Assembly: GCF_051713825.1 (NCBI RefSeq) | Contig: NZ_JBIOQR010000001.1 | Location: 2,108,001-2,172,000 of the forward strand | Origin: Enterococcus_K sp051713825 | GTDB taxonomy: Bacteria > Bacillota > Bacilli > Lactobacillales > Enterococcaceae | Reading direction: 5' to 3' | DNA: 64,000 nt | Shown: positions 33,543 through 42,408 of the stretch, piece after piece | Numbering within the stretch: position 1 is the first letter of the stretch | How the letters are laid out: each line of letters begins with the position of its first letter | Translations under genes and position numbers: made by a program | The notes under the pieces: generated by a model | What the model saw: the letters and a program-made list of their open reading frames with translations, nothing else | What the model was told of the DNA's origin: nothing | The model's database searches: none

Positions 33543-34295
33543 ATGAACTATATATTTGACCTTGATGGGACCCTCTGCTTTAAAGGAGAGCCTCTTTCAG
33601 AAAATATTTTAGAAGCATTAACCAGCTTGGAAACGGCAGGCGGTAAAGTCCTTTTTGCCTCCGCTCGACCAATTAGAGACATGCTCCCTATTATAGACAA
33701 ACGATTTCATCGACACATTCTAATCGGTGGAAACGGCTCGCTCATCTCTAAGAACAACCAGATCATTCACTCGGAGACATTTCATGAAACTGAGTTAAAT
33801 AAAATCATGCAATTGATTGCAAAATACGAGGCGACTTATCTCATCGATGACACTTGGGATTATGCTTATACAGGACCAAGCACACATCCTATACTGAAAA
33901 ATGTCGACCCTGCAAAGCTTGCAAAACAACGCCCGTTCGAGTCTTTAGACCAAATTATTAAGATTCTCATTTTATCTTCCAACAACCCTGAACAACTAGA
34001 AGTAGACTTAGCCAAACTGGCTATTTATCTAAACAAACACAAAAATGAAGCGGTACTAGACATTAGCCCAAGTGGCATCCACAAATGGCGAGCCCTTCAA
34101 ACACTCGGTCTTTTACCCAATTCCTACATCGCTTTTGGCAATGACGCAAACGATATTACAATGTTCCAAAATAGCCTACATGCCATTCAAGTCGGAGAAA
34201 ATAAAGCCCTCGCTCCTTACGCGACTGAAACGGTATCTCTTGATGAACCAGCTATCATTTCTAAAATCCAAGCAGTCGGTGAAATGTATCGTTAA
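33543..34295 (+). CDS. HAD-superfamily (Cof-type) phosphatase
   Basis: 250 residues, cytosolic. Motif I YIFDLDGTLC (Asp6, Asp8), motif II LFASARP, a type IIB cap, then Lys183-like residue in ISPSGIHKWRAL and motif IV AFGNDANDITMF. These are the marks of Cof/YwpJ sugar- or nucleotide-phosphatases with broad specificity. It is followed 63 bases on by a DUF3784 gene. The 246 bases upstream (33297-33542) hold the 3' arm of the split terminator and nothing else I recognise. Confidence 0.9.
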   Translation: MNYIFDLDGTLCFKGEPLSENILEALTSLETAGGKVLFASARPIRDMLPIIDKRFHRHILIGGNGSLISKNNQIIHSETFHETELNKIMQLIAKYEATYLIDDTWDYAYTGPSTHPILKNVDPAKLAKQRPFESLDQIIKILILSSNNPEQLEVDLAKLAIYLNKHKNEAVLDISPSGIHKWRALQTLGLLPNSYIAFGNDANDITMFQNSLHAIQVGENKALAPYATETVSLDEPAIISKIQAVGEMYR

Positions 34296-34358
34296 GGACT
34301 GGAAAAATTCAAGATTTGGACTCTGAAAAATAACAACCACTAGAAAGAAGGTCAACTA

Positions 34359-34673
34359 ATGCTATTCATTGCAGCCGCTCTAACTATCGTTTTTGCTTTA
34401 GGATTATTACTCGTTGGTAGACAATTTCAAAAAGGGAAATGGCTGAGATTACTGGCTGGAAACACATTTAACGAGCTTCCAAAAGAAAAACTGGCTAAAA
34501 CAGCAAAATCTTGTAGCTATTGTCTGTATTTTACCAGCCTACTCTGTTTATTATCCGCGCTAGCTCTGGTCCTAAATAACCCTCTTCTACTCTACCTTGT
34601 CTGTATTTTAGGCGTCATCTATGGCATAACCGGCATTTGCTATGCATTTAAAAAATGGTTAAAGAATGGCTAG
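34359..34673 (+). CDS. DUF3784 family small membrane protein
   Basis: 104 residues with three hydrophobic segments (about 2-20, 54-70, 74-96). The central GKWLRLLAGNT and the spacing of helices match DUF3784, found widely in Firmicutes without known function. AAGAAGG precedes the ATG. Possibly co-transcribed with the HAD gene. Confidence 0.7.
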   Translation: MLFIAAALTIVFALGLLLVGRQFQKGKWLRLLAGNTFNELPKEKLAKTAKSCSYCLYFTSLLCLLSALALVLNNPLLLYLVCILGVIYGITGICYAFKKWLKNG

Positions 34674-34750
34674 CCGGGGGCAACTGGAAGTCTCCCTCTA
34701 TGTTGCTTATAAAAAAGACATTGCCAAAATAGATCTCCGATGAACCGCAA

Positions 34751-34790
34751 AAAAGCATGTAATCACGCGCTAGCGACTACATGCTTTATT
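34751..34790. terminator. Bidirectional terminator between convergent genes
   Basis: AAAGCATGTA (34752-34761) pairs with TACATGCTTT (34778-34787), inner CGCG/CGC pairs and A/T flanks on both sides. Confidence 0.7.
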
Positions 34791-35190
34791 TCATCCCTAA
34801 ATCCTCCATGGCTTCCTTCAACCACGGATGCAAAACAATGATATCTGTTAAAGCCCACCGAATATATACTCTACAGCCGTCATCCAAAGACTTCTCCAAT
34901 GCTCTGTTCAATTGATACAAATAAGGTGCACTTTGATTCCTATCCCATTTGATTTTGTCTGCAATAAAGACTACTTTATCCAAAGTCGAAGCATCTTTTT
35001 TAAGAGTAGTATGACACTCAATGGCTGACAATACTTCCTTATCATGTACATTACTATTAAAAGTAAGCCTTTGTTTCCACTGCCGCCCACTCAACAAAAC
35101 TTTTTGAATAGACGGCACCGGACAAAAACAAAAACCATTGCATCTAAAAAACTGATGTAATGGTTTTCCTGGTTTATACTTCCGATTCAA
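34786..35190 (-). pseudogene. 3' fragment of an HD-domain (YqeK-like) nucleotide hydrolase
   Basis: The last 85 residues (HDKEVLSAIECHTTLKKDAS, LDKVVFIADKIKWDRN, LEKSLDDGCRVYIRW) match the C-terminal half of YqeK-like HD hydrolases, which split diadenosine tetraphosphate. The N-terminal half with the HD metal ligands is missing, and the first 40 codons read out of the end of the neighbouring oxidoreductase gene (overlap 35174-35190), without family likeness. It looks like a truncated remnant. If translated at all, it would lack most metal-binding residues. Confidence 0.6.
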
Positions 35191-36235
35191 TCACGATTGT
35201 TTTCCCTTGATCATTACTTCTCTGAAAAGCAGTCATTACCTCTAACGCATGATAGGTTTGGGAAATATCTGCCGGAAACTTTTTCTTATCCTTCAATGCA
35301 CTAGCCATACCCAGTAACCCCAGTCCACGAGAATTGTCTTCGTAATCAAACAGAAGCGGGATTTCTTTATATTCTTGACTTTTTTTAGATAATAAATAAA
35401 CAGGCCCACCGAAAGTATTGGGATCCGGCACTTTCAACGTCCCTTCAGATCCATAGATTGTTATGCTCGCTTGCTCTTCTTCATAACAATCAAAGGTTGT
35501 AAACAATGTCCCTGTTACACCACTAGCCATCTCTAAAATTCCTGTAACAAAAGTCGGAACTTCGACATCAATCCAGCTCCCAGACAGAGGTTCGCTAGTA
35601 ATCAGCCTTTTTGGAAAAGTCGTTTTTGTTTTTGCTGTCACGGTTTTAACCGCGCCTAGTAAGGTCGTTAAAGCTGTGACATAATATGGCCCCATGTCCA
35701 TCATTGGACCGCCGCCAAACTCATAATAAAAAGCTGGACCAGGATGCCAGGTTTCATGCCCCCGACAAATCATTGAGGCACTGAAACCAACAGGGGTTCC
35801 GATGATTCCTCCCTCTATCAACTTTTTACACGTTTGAATGCCTGCACCTAAAAAAGTATCTGGTGCCCCTCCCACAAGTAAATTACGTTCTTTTGCCAAC
35901 GCGAATAGCTTTTGACCATCCTCAAATGTGGAAGCTAAAGGTTTTTCAGAGTAGACGGCCTTTCCTGACTCTAAGGCTGCTTTTGTCACTTCGTAGTGTT
36001 CATTCGGGCGCGTCAAATTTAATACAATATCTACAGATTCGTCAGCAAACACTTGATACATATCCTCGTAGATTTTTTTAATTTGATAAGTTTCTGCTGC
36101 CAACTCGGCTTTCCTACGAATCAAGTCACAAAGTCCAACAATTTCGATTTTATTCTTAAAAAAAGTGGTCAAATTTTTTAAATAAATATCACTAATCTCT
36201 CCAACACCAACAAATGCTACGCGAATTTTACTCAT
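35174..36235 (-). CDS. Gfo/Idh/MocA-family oxidoreductase
   Basis: 353 residues. The N-terminal Rossmann fold (IRVAFVGVGEISDIYLKNL) and the EKPLAST motif near residue 97 mark the NAD(P)-dependent sugar dehydrogenase family; the C-terminal part has GGGPMMDMGPYYVTALTTLLG. It is probably the last gene of an operon with a ThuA-like gene (11-base gap) and a second oxidoreductase. Oxidation or reduction at C3 of a sugar or glycoside is common in such clusters; substrate unknown. Confidence 0.88.
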   Translation of the reverse strand: MSKIRVAFVGVGEISDIYLKNLTTFFKNKIEIVGLCDLIRRKAELAAETYQIKKIYEDMYQVFADESVDIVLNLTRPNEHYEVTKAALESGKAVYSEKPLASTFEDGQKLFALAKERNLLVGGAPDTFLGAGIQTCKKLIEGGIIGTPVGFSASMICRGHETWHPGPAFYYEFGGGPMMDMGPYYVTALTTLLGAVKTVTAKTKTTFPKRLITSEPLSGSWIDVEVPTFVTGILEMASGVTGTLFTTFDCYEEEQASITIYGSEGTLKVPDPNTFGGPVYLLSKKSQEYKEIPLLFDYEDNSRGLGLLGMASALKDKKKFPADISQTYHALEVMTAFQRSNDQGKTIVIESEV

Positions 36236-36246
36236 TTGGACTCCTC

Positions 36247-36981
36247 CTAATACATCTTTGCGCTATTTTCAAAGCGTTCTGTTGTCAACTGATGCTCTTT
36301 TACATATTGTTTACTGTCGCCAGCCCATAATAGACCATTTTTCATTAGTTGCGCAGCCATTGGTGATTTTTCAAATACATCATCATGATGACCTAACGAT
36401 TGATAAAACACGCGACCATTTCCCCAAAATTTCGTCCATGCTACAGGAATATCTACCGGCTTGTTCGACACATGATAGTAAGGCACATCTGGATGTGGAA
36501 AGCGAGTCGTTGCTAAAACTTCAATCGCTGGATCTACATGGACATAATACTGTTCGCTGCAGACTGGAAAATCAGATATTCCCTCAGTAATTGGGCTAGA
36601 GTTTGGAAAAACATTGACTGTATAATTAATATTATCGCCCCCAGGATGTGAAACCCATTGCCCACCAGTCATAAATTGCCACTCGGTATCTTGACGAAAA
36701 GAATCACACATTCCTCCATGACAGCCAGCTAATCCCATCCCGGCGCCTACAGCTTTTGAGACATTATTTGACTGCTCAGAGGTAATTTCTCCCATCGTCC
36801 AACAAGCAACCAATAAATCATGCGTACTTAACCATTCAAAATTCTCCAAACAAGTTAAATTATCTTCAATTTGAACAGTCCACTCCCCTGTATCTGCCAG
36901 CATTTTGCCAAAACGTTTGCTCGTCTTCTCTGGTTCATGACCATCCCAACCCCCTTGAATAATTAAGGCTTTTTTCATCAT
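36247..36981 (-). CDS. ThuA-like domain protein (trehalose-utilisation type)
   Basis: 244 residues with a class I glutamine-amidotransferase-like fold: KALIIQGGWDGHEPEKTS at the start, LVACWTMGEI, GLAGCHGGMCDSF (the amidotransferase elbow, here with Cys), VAWTKFWGNGRVFYQSLGHHDDVF at the end. This is the ThuA group, which works with Gfo/Idh/MocA (ThuB) dehydrogenases in 3-ketosugar metabolism. Start at 36981 is chosen because AAGGAG lies well placed upstream. It lies between two such dehydrogenases. Confidence 0.85.
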   Translation of the reverse strand: MMKKALIIQGGWDGHEPEKTSKRFGKMLADTGEWTVQIEDNLTCLENFEWLSTHDLLVACWTMGEITSEQSNNVSKAVGAGMGLAGCHGGMCDSFRQDTEWQFMTGGQWVSHPGGDNINYTVNVFPNSSPITEGISDFPVCSEQYYVHVDPAIEVLATTRFPHPDVPYYHVSNKPVDIPVAWTKFWGNGRVFYQSLGHHDDVFEKSPMAAQLMKNGLLWAGDSKQYVKEHQLTTERFENSAKMY

Positions 36982-36998
36982 TTTCATCCTCTCCTTCT

Positions 36999-38075
36999 CT
37001 ATAAATCGCAACGAATTCCCTGGTTTATTTTTGCTGACTCAAATGCAGCTTCCAATACTTTTATAACTCTTAACGCTTCACTAGGTTTGACTATGGGTTC
37101 GGTCTTCCCATCTATCGCATCCACCAAATTCCCATAAAACGCTTCGGCTGAGTAAAAATTTTGATTGAATCCTTTTTGATTGTCCACCACTATCGGCAAA
37201 TCCAACTCTTGAATGGTTGTTTTTGCTCGAGGAGCCATCGTTCTTGTAGGATCTGCCGCTGTATAAACAATTTCATTACTCCAAGTCGGATCACTCCCTT
37301 CAATAAGCTGAATGATTCGACCTTCTCCTTCCCAATTTTCAATAATTGCCGTTCCCGCTTTTCCAGATAAGTGCCAACGAGGAAATGGAATAAAACAATT
37401 CGTCGCAACTTCCACCACCACACTCCAGCCATTAGAAAAACCCAGCATCAATTTTACGTTATCATCCACTTCTTCAGAAAAAATACTTTTCACTTGAGCA
37501 GTCACAGAAGTTACTTTGGCGGTCGTTAATTGTAAAAGCTGATCAATCAAATGAACGCCCCAATCATATAACATTCCACCACCGTTAACTTTAAAATCCC
37601 GCCATCCATGGAGAAATACGCTCGAACCATTGACACGACTTTCGATAAAATACGGTTCCCCAATCAACTCTTGTTTGAAAATCTCCTTAACGATACGAAA
37701 ATCGGTATCCCATCGACGATTTTGATGAATCGTAAAAATGCCAGATGATTGCTCACTGACTTTTATGATGTCCATTAAATCCTTTGAAGACAGCGTCACC
37801 GGTTTTTCACAGACGACATTTTTTCCTGCCTCTAAAGCTTGGATACAATAACTCTTATGAGAATCATTAGGTGTGGCTACAATAATTACTTCTGCTGGAC
37901 TATCTAAGACCGCTTGAAAAGAATGAAATACGGTCAAGTTTTGCGCTTCAGCCTTCTCAAACACTTCTTCGCGGATATCATAAACGCCGATTACCTCTAA
38001 TATACCTGTTGCCTTCAATGCCTTGGCATGCCATGAACCCATCCCACCATATCCAACTACAATAGTTTTTTTCAT
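36999..38075 (-). CDS. Gfo/Idh/MocA-family oxidoreductase
   Basis: 358 residues. Nucleotide loop VVGYGGMGSWHAKAL, VCEKPVTLS with the conserved EKP lysine near 94, and the C-terminal GGGMLYDWGVHLIDQLLQL with the catalytic-type His. First gene of the operon running left to 35174, divergent from an AraC-type regulator at 38200. Substrate unknown; it differs clearly from the other two oxidoreductases here, so they are not recent duplicates. Confidence 0.88.
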   Translation of the reverse strand: MKKTIVVGYGGMGSWHAKALKATGILEVIGVYDIREEVFEKAEAQNLTVFHSFQAVLDSPAEVIIVATPNDSHKSYCIQALEAGKNVVCEKPVTLSSKDLMDIIKVSEQSSGIFTIHQNRRWDTDFRIVKEIFKQELIGEPYFIESRVNGSSVFLHGWRDFKVNGGGMLYDWGVHLIDQLLQLTTAKVTSVTAQVKSIFSEEVDDNVKLMLGFSNGWSVVVEVATNCFIPFPRWHLSGKAGTAIIENWEGEGRIIQLIEGSDPTWSNEIVYTAADPTRTMAPRAKTTIQELDLPIVVDNQKGFNQNFYSAEAFYGNLVDAIDGKTEPIVKPSEALRVIKVLEAAFESAKINQGIRCDL

Positions 38076-38199
38076 TTTTTATGTTACCCCTTTCTTTACT
38101 CTTGATGCATACAATGGTAGCATGGATTTAAAATTAGAACTTGTCATAAAGAGGAGAATACTAGACAATAATTGCTCTTTTTTAGAAAGGGAGATTCGT

Positions 38200-38979
38200 A
38201 TGGCTATTTTATTTGAACATCGCGTAAATGAAGCATTGATTCAACCTTCAAAAGAACTGGACTTTCCCCCGCATTTACATAATGAAGTAGAAGTCGTTGT
38301 TGTCACTTCCGGAACGATTACACTGAAAAATGAAGGACAACTCCGCCAAATACATCAAGGACAAGCTGCAGTGGTTTTTTCAAATTGTATTCATGAGTAT
38401 TACGCTGAGACGACAGGGGAAATGCTGATGTATATCATTAGTCCTCAACTTATTCCCGAGTTTGCTCCACTTTTTCTAAACAAGCTCCCTATAGATTTTG
38501 TCATTGATATCTCAACAGTTGAGACACAAATCTCAATGATTGGAGACTATCTTCTAGAGCATGGATTTAATCAAAATGAGCGCCTTACTCAAGCTTATTT
38601 ACATTTGTTCTTTGCTTTATTACTTGATCATTTGATCCTTAAACCAAGGCCCAAGAGTCAGTCCTTATCCACTTCAGCACAAGTCATTCGTTATATATCG
38701 GAACATTTTACTGAACCAATTACTTTGCAGGATATTGCTCAAGAAATTGGCTGTAGTGTCTATACGGTTTCTAGAATTTTTTCTGATAAAATTAAAATTG
38801 GCTTTCGGAACTATCTCAATCAAATGCGCGTGGACTACTCTCGTAAATTACTCAGAGAAACTGATTGGAAAATACTTGAAATAGCTTTAGAATGCGGGTT
38901 TGAGAGCTTGCGTTCCTTTAACCGTGCTTATATGAAAGCCTATGGACAAAGCCCTAGAGTCTATCGACAAGAAAATTAA
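38200..38979 (+). CDS. AraC-family regulator with cupin sensor
   Basis: 259 residues. An N-terminal cupin (FPPHLHNEVEVVVVTSGTITL, AVVFSNCIHEYYAE) precedes a double helix-turn-helix (ITLQDIAQEIGCSVYTVSRIFSDKIKIGFRNYLNQMR; WKILEIALECGFESLRSFNRAYMKAYGQSPRVYR). The ATG at 38200 follows AAAGGGAG. Upstream codons reading into the divergent gene are rejected. It probably activates the flanking oxidoreductase/ThuA genes in response to a sugar. Confidence 0.9.
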   Translation: MAILFEHRVNEALIQPSKELDFPPHLHNEVEVVVVTSGTITLKNEGQLRQIHQGQAAVVFSNCIHEYYAETTGEMLMYIISPQLIPEFAPLFLNKLPIDFVIDISTVETQISMIGDYLLEHGFNQNERLTQAYLHLFFALLLDHLILKPRPKSQSLSTSAQVIRYISEHFTEPITLQDIAQEIGCSVYTVSRIFSDKIKIGFRNYLNQMRVDYSRKLLRETDWKILEIALECGFESLRSFNRAYMKAYGQSPRVYRQEN

Positions 38980-39150
38980 CCAGGAAAAGAGTCGTTTAAT
39001 AAATACCTACAAACGAAAATCAACTTTTATCAAAATAAGGATAGGAATAGCTATCATTTAATGGATTTATCCGACCTCTATGACCGATAGATAAAATAAG
39101 TTTATACTCATCAATTTAAGCTACAATTTTAATTCAGTTATCTTCAAATC

Positions 39151-39166
39151 TGAGACAACGCTTTCA
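39151..39166. promoter_or_regulatory. cre-like site upstream of the third oxidoreductase gene
   Basis: TGAGACAACGCTTTCA contains the CcpA core AACGCTTTCA, with two mismatches to consensus in the left half. It lies about 60 bases upstream of the gene, suggesting a catabolic role. The rest of 38980-39224 shows nothing clear. Confidence 0.5.
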
Positions 39167-39224
39167 CCTTTTTGTGTTATTATTGTCGATAAGGGGATAA
39201 ATTAAATCGTTTTAGGAGGTCAAT

Positions 39225-40208
39225 ATGTTAAAAGTAGCAATGCTAAGTCGTTGGCATGTTCATGCAGACGATTATGCGCAACAAGTACAAGCAAATCCAG
39301 ATATGGAAATCGTCGCTGTTTGGGATGAAGTACAGACTCGAGGTCTAGACTGGGCAAAAGAATTAGAAGTTCCCTTTTATGAGAATTTAGATAAACTTTT
39401 GCAAGTAAGTGAAATTGATGCAGTCGTGGTGGTTTCTCCAACAAATATGCACAGGGAAATCATTTTACAAGCTGTTGAAGCTGGCAAACATGTCTTCACA
39501 GAAAAAGTATTAGGATTAACCGTTGACGAGTGCGATCAGATTTTAGAAGCTGTTCAGAAACACCAGGTTGAACTAATGGTTTCTCTACCACGTTTAACAG
39601 AAAATTATTATGTACTTGCTCAAAAAACATTAGATGAAGGCAAATTAGGCGACTTAACAACGATTCGTTGCCGTCTTGCTCATGATGGTGCTGTTCCAAC
39701 GATGAGCAATCCTCAAGGCTGGCTTCCGGCACACTTTTTTGACAAAGAGGTCTGCGGTGGCGGTGCGTTTATTGATCTAGGGGCCCACCCAATTTATTTA
39801 ACAAATCGTTTGGCAGGACCAGCAACAACTGTCTCCGCTACTTTAAAATCAACAAGCGGTCGATCAGATGTCGATGACAATTCGGTTGTTGTAGTTGAAT
39901 ATGCTTCGGGTGCTATCGGTATCCTTGAAACAGGCTTCCTATCTGCTGGAAGCCCCTTCCAATTGGAATTATATGGTACAAAAGGTACGCTTTTGGTCGA
40001 AGGAGAAAAAGTCCGCTTACTCATCGATGGGCAAGAAGAAGTTTTAACGGAAAAGCTAGCTCTTCCCTCCCCATTAGAACAATGGCTTGACGAAATTAAA
40101 AGAATCAACACTCCAACCTTAACAGCAACAGATTTTAGAGCATTAACACAAATCAACGAAGCCGCTGCAGAATCAAACAAAACAGGAAAAAAAGTCTCAA
40201 TAAGCTAG
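39225..40208 (+). CDS. Gfo/Idh/MocA-family oxidoreductase
   Basis: 327 residues. It begins VAMLSRWHVHADDYAQQV, lacking the usual GxGxxG spacing, so its nucleotide loop is atypical; TEKVLGLT replaces the common EKP block but keeps the lysine. GGGAFIDLGAHPIYLTNRL and the trailing substrate-domain sheet are family-typical. AGGAGG precedes the ATG. It is transcribed alone behind a cre-like site, and its 3' flank runs directly into an IS remnant at 40270. Confidence 0.85.
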   Translation: MLKVAMLSRWHVHADDYAQQVQANPDMEIVAVWDEVQTRGLDWAKELEVPFYENLDKLLQVSEIDAVVVVSPTNMHREIILQAVEAGKHVFTEKVLGLTVDECDQILEAVQKHQVELMVSLPRLTENYYVLAQKTLDEGKLGDLTTIRCRLAHDGAVPTMSNPQGWLPAHFFDKEVCGGGAFIDLGAHPIYLTNRLAGPATTVSATLKSTSGRSDVDDNSVVVVEYASGAIGILETGFLSAGSPFQLELYGTKGTLLVEGEKVRLLIDGQEEVLTEKLALPSPLEQWLDEIKRINTPTLTATDFRALTQINEAAAESNKTGKKVSIS

Positions 40209-40269
40209 TTCATTAACCAAAAAAAAAACATAAAGGTGCCTGTTTTAGGCAAAAAAGACTGTTAAATTT

Positions 40270-40615
40270 TGATATGCTACCCCTATACAGGACACTGAAA
40301 CATAATAAGTCCAGTATGGGGGTATTTATTATGACTAAAAGATTGATGAAGCTAAAAGTAGAAGAGCGTGTGAAACTAGTAGAAAGCTGTCTAAACAATG
40401 AACTAAGTCTTTCAGAGGCAGCGAGAGAAGGAAATGTTTCTTTGCCTACCATTGTCAGATGGTTGAGACTTTATGAAAATGATGGAGGAACAGCCCTATT
40501 GACTGCGCCCAAGAATAGGCACTATTCAGTAGCGTTAAAATTATCCGCCACCATAGATTATCTCAATGGAAAAGGAAGTTACGAGGAATTAGCCAAAACA
40601 TACAAACTTAGAAGT
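40270..40615 (+). mobile_element. IS3-family element, 5' fragment only
   Basis: These 346 bases match 32951-33296 (inverted): the 5' terminal inverted repeat, leader and first half of orfA up to the CTTAGAAGT target of the nested ISLre2 element. The 3' half of the IS, including orfB, is absent from this copy. Confidence 0.85.
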
Positions 40616-40681
40616 CTAAGTGTAAAATATATTGCGGTAAGATTTGAAAAAAAGAAAGAAGACCATTATTCTAATTGTTAG
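40331..40681 (+). pseudogene. IS3 orfA, N-terminal part fused to ISLre2 end (right copy)
   Basis: Identical in sequence to the left copy: 116 residues, of which the last 21 come from the ISLre2 terminus. No matching C-terminal half exists on this side. Confidence 0.8.
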
Positions 40682-42307
40682 GTTTAGCGGCCAATAACAA
40701 TAAGAGGATGGTCTTCATGGAAACTATTGTAAACGAAATTGCAGAAATTTTAAAGAGTGAATCGCATTTTATTGCAAAAGAAAAAGCATTAGTCATTTAT
40801 CTTGCCAATTTGATCCGAGAAATCATCACAATGGCCTTTGAACAAATAGATGATGATTTAATTGGAGAATACAAAAAACAAGGGTATCAAATAGAAAAAA
40901 AGAACGATCGGAAATTATTGACAGTATTCGGCGAAATTCAATTCCGTAGAAGGCGATACATCAAGGAAGGCGAGTCTTCAGTTTATGCGTTAGATGTCTT
41001 TTTAGGATTGAAAAGCCATGATAGGTACAGTCATTTACTCAAACGAAATGTTGCGGAGCTTGCCAGCAAAATGACGTATCGGAATAGTGAGAAAGCCATA
41101 GAACTCTTGACTTCCTTCACCATGAGTCATCGAAAAATAAACCGGTTGGTCTTACAGGTGGGTGAAGAAATTAAAAGCCAACAAACGGCGGAAGAACGCT
41201 ATGATGAAAGAAAAGATAAAAAGAGAAGACCTTCAGCGATTTACATTGAAGGAGACGGTATTCAAATTAAAGGTCAGAAAAAAAACCAATTAGAAATTTA
41301 TCGATTTCAAGTATGTGAAGGTTCAAGACCAGTCGGGAAAAATCGAAGACAGTTGAAAAATTATCATGAGTTTGTAAGCCTTAGCCGTAAGCAAGCACTA
41401 AAAGAAACACAAGAGTACCTAGCAAACACGTATCGCCTTGAAAAAACCATTGTCATCAGTAATAGTGATGGTGGTTCAGGCTTTGAAAAAAATGTATTTG
41501 AAGAGCTAGCGGGAAATTGTAGACGGCATGAATTCTTTTTAGACGCGTACCATGTTAATCGAAAAATTAAAGAAAGACTCTCTAACTTCAAAGATTTACA
41601 GCCGTATCTAATGGAGGCTATTTGGCAAGCTTATAGTTGGGACAAGGTCGTTGTAGCGTTAGATACGGTGGCGAGCCTGTTAGTGGACGAGCAAGACACA
41701 GAAAAAAACCGAGAATCTCTGCGTCTATTAGAAAACTACTTAACTAGAAACTGGAAGTGGCTACAACCTTTTGAACAACGAAATTTAGCTGGGATTCAAA
41801 AATGCATAGGCACCTGTGAAAGCAATCATAGAGTGTACAGCTATCGAATGAAACGACAAGGACGCTATTGGACAAAGAGTGGAGCTGAAGCCATGGTGCG
41901 AGTGATATCAAGTATAAAAAACAAAGAAATTGAACAATGCTTGATGACAGATTATGCACCAGCAGAAGCGGAAGACGCGTTGAAGAAACGCTGCCAACAA
42001 GCATTAAGAAATACGACTAGTAAGCGTTGGAATCGTTTTGAAGAGCATGTAGGCATTCAATACGGACATGTAACAGGAAAAGAAAAAACATCAACGGGCA
42101 TGGGAAAACTGATTCGCGGATTATGTAGTTAAAAAAATTCATAATGCCCTACCAAATGGCAATTGTGTCAAGTAAATTATTTTTAGCAAAAATGATTTAC
42201 TTGACACAATTCAACCAAGCGAAGCGCGGTAGGAAAGTGAAATAATATAAATAGAGCCGTACCTATCACTCTAAAATAATGGTTACCGCAAAATACTTGA
42301 CACATAC
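40616..42307 (+). mobile_element. ISLre2-family element, right copy
   Basis: It is 1692 bases, the same length as the left copy but in opposite orientation. CTTAGAAGT (40607-40615) abuts the 5' end, but the 3' end (..CTTGACACATAC) is followed by unrelated AAAGTTACA, so the 9-base duplication is missing. That is the mark of a deletion or recombination running outward from the element's end. Confidence 0.85.
40717..42132 (+). CDS. ISLre2-family (UPF0236) transposase, right copy
   Basis: 471 residues, identical to the left copy except for Ala in place of Pro in the segment YAPAEAEDALKKRC. Same start context (AGAGG nine bases before the ATG). Apparently intact. Confidence 0.93.
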   Translation: METIVNEIAEILKSESHFIAKEKALVIYLANLIREIITMAFEQIDDDLIGEYKKQGYQIEKKNDRKLLTVFGEIQFRRRRYIKEGESSVYALDVFLGLKSHDRYSHLLKRNVAELASKMTYRNSEKAIELLTSFTMSHRKINRLVLQVGEEIKSQQTAEERYDERKDKKRRPSAIYIEGDGIQIKGQKKNQLEIYRFQVCEGSRPVGKNRRQLKNYHEFVSLSRKQALKETQEYLANTYRLEKTIVISNSDGGSGFEKNVFEELAGNCRRHEFFLDAYHVNRKIKERLSNFKDLQPYLMEAIWQAYSWDKVVVALDTVASLLVDEQDTEKNRESLRLLENYLTRNWKWLQPFEQRNLAGIQKCIGTCESNHRVYSYRMKRQGRYWTKSGAEAMVRVISSIKNKEIEQCLMTDYAPAEAEDALKKRCQQALRNTTSKRWNRFEEHVGIQYGHVTGKEKTSTGMGKLIRGLCS

Positions 42308-42342
42308 AAAGTTACAAGAGTTTTTCTATTTTTGTTAAAATG

Positions 42343-42408
42343 TGCTATAATAGTTGTAAGAGAATATTACTTTTGCGACTTTATGCTGGCCGGCTGAGTC
42401 GCTTTTTT
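42343..42408 (+). ncRNA. Possible small antisense RNA
   Basis: An extended -10 box (TGCTATAAT, 42343-42351) is followed, after about 25 bases, by a hairpin GCGACT (42375-42380) / AGTCGC (42397-42402) and six T's. A transcript of about 50 bases from near 42358 would be antisense to the 3' end of the small membrane-protein gene 42367-42594. No expression evidence. Confidence 0.35.

Noticed and set aside
31259..42307. Composite transposon: two inverted ISLre2 copies carrying the HAD/oxidoreductase genes as cargo
   Set aside because: The left IS3 has its own 4-base target duplication and its removal restores a terminator, so DNA on both sides was already contiguous. The right copy is a broken fragment. 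The genes between are better seen as resident DNA.
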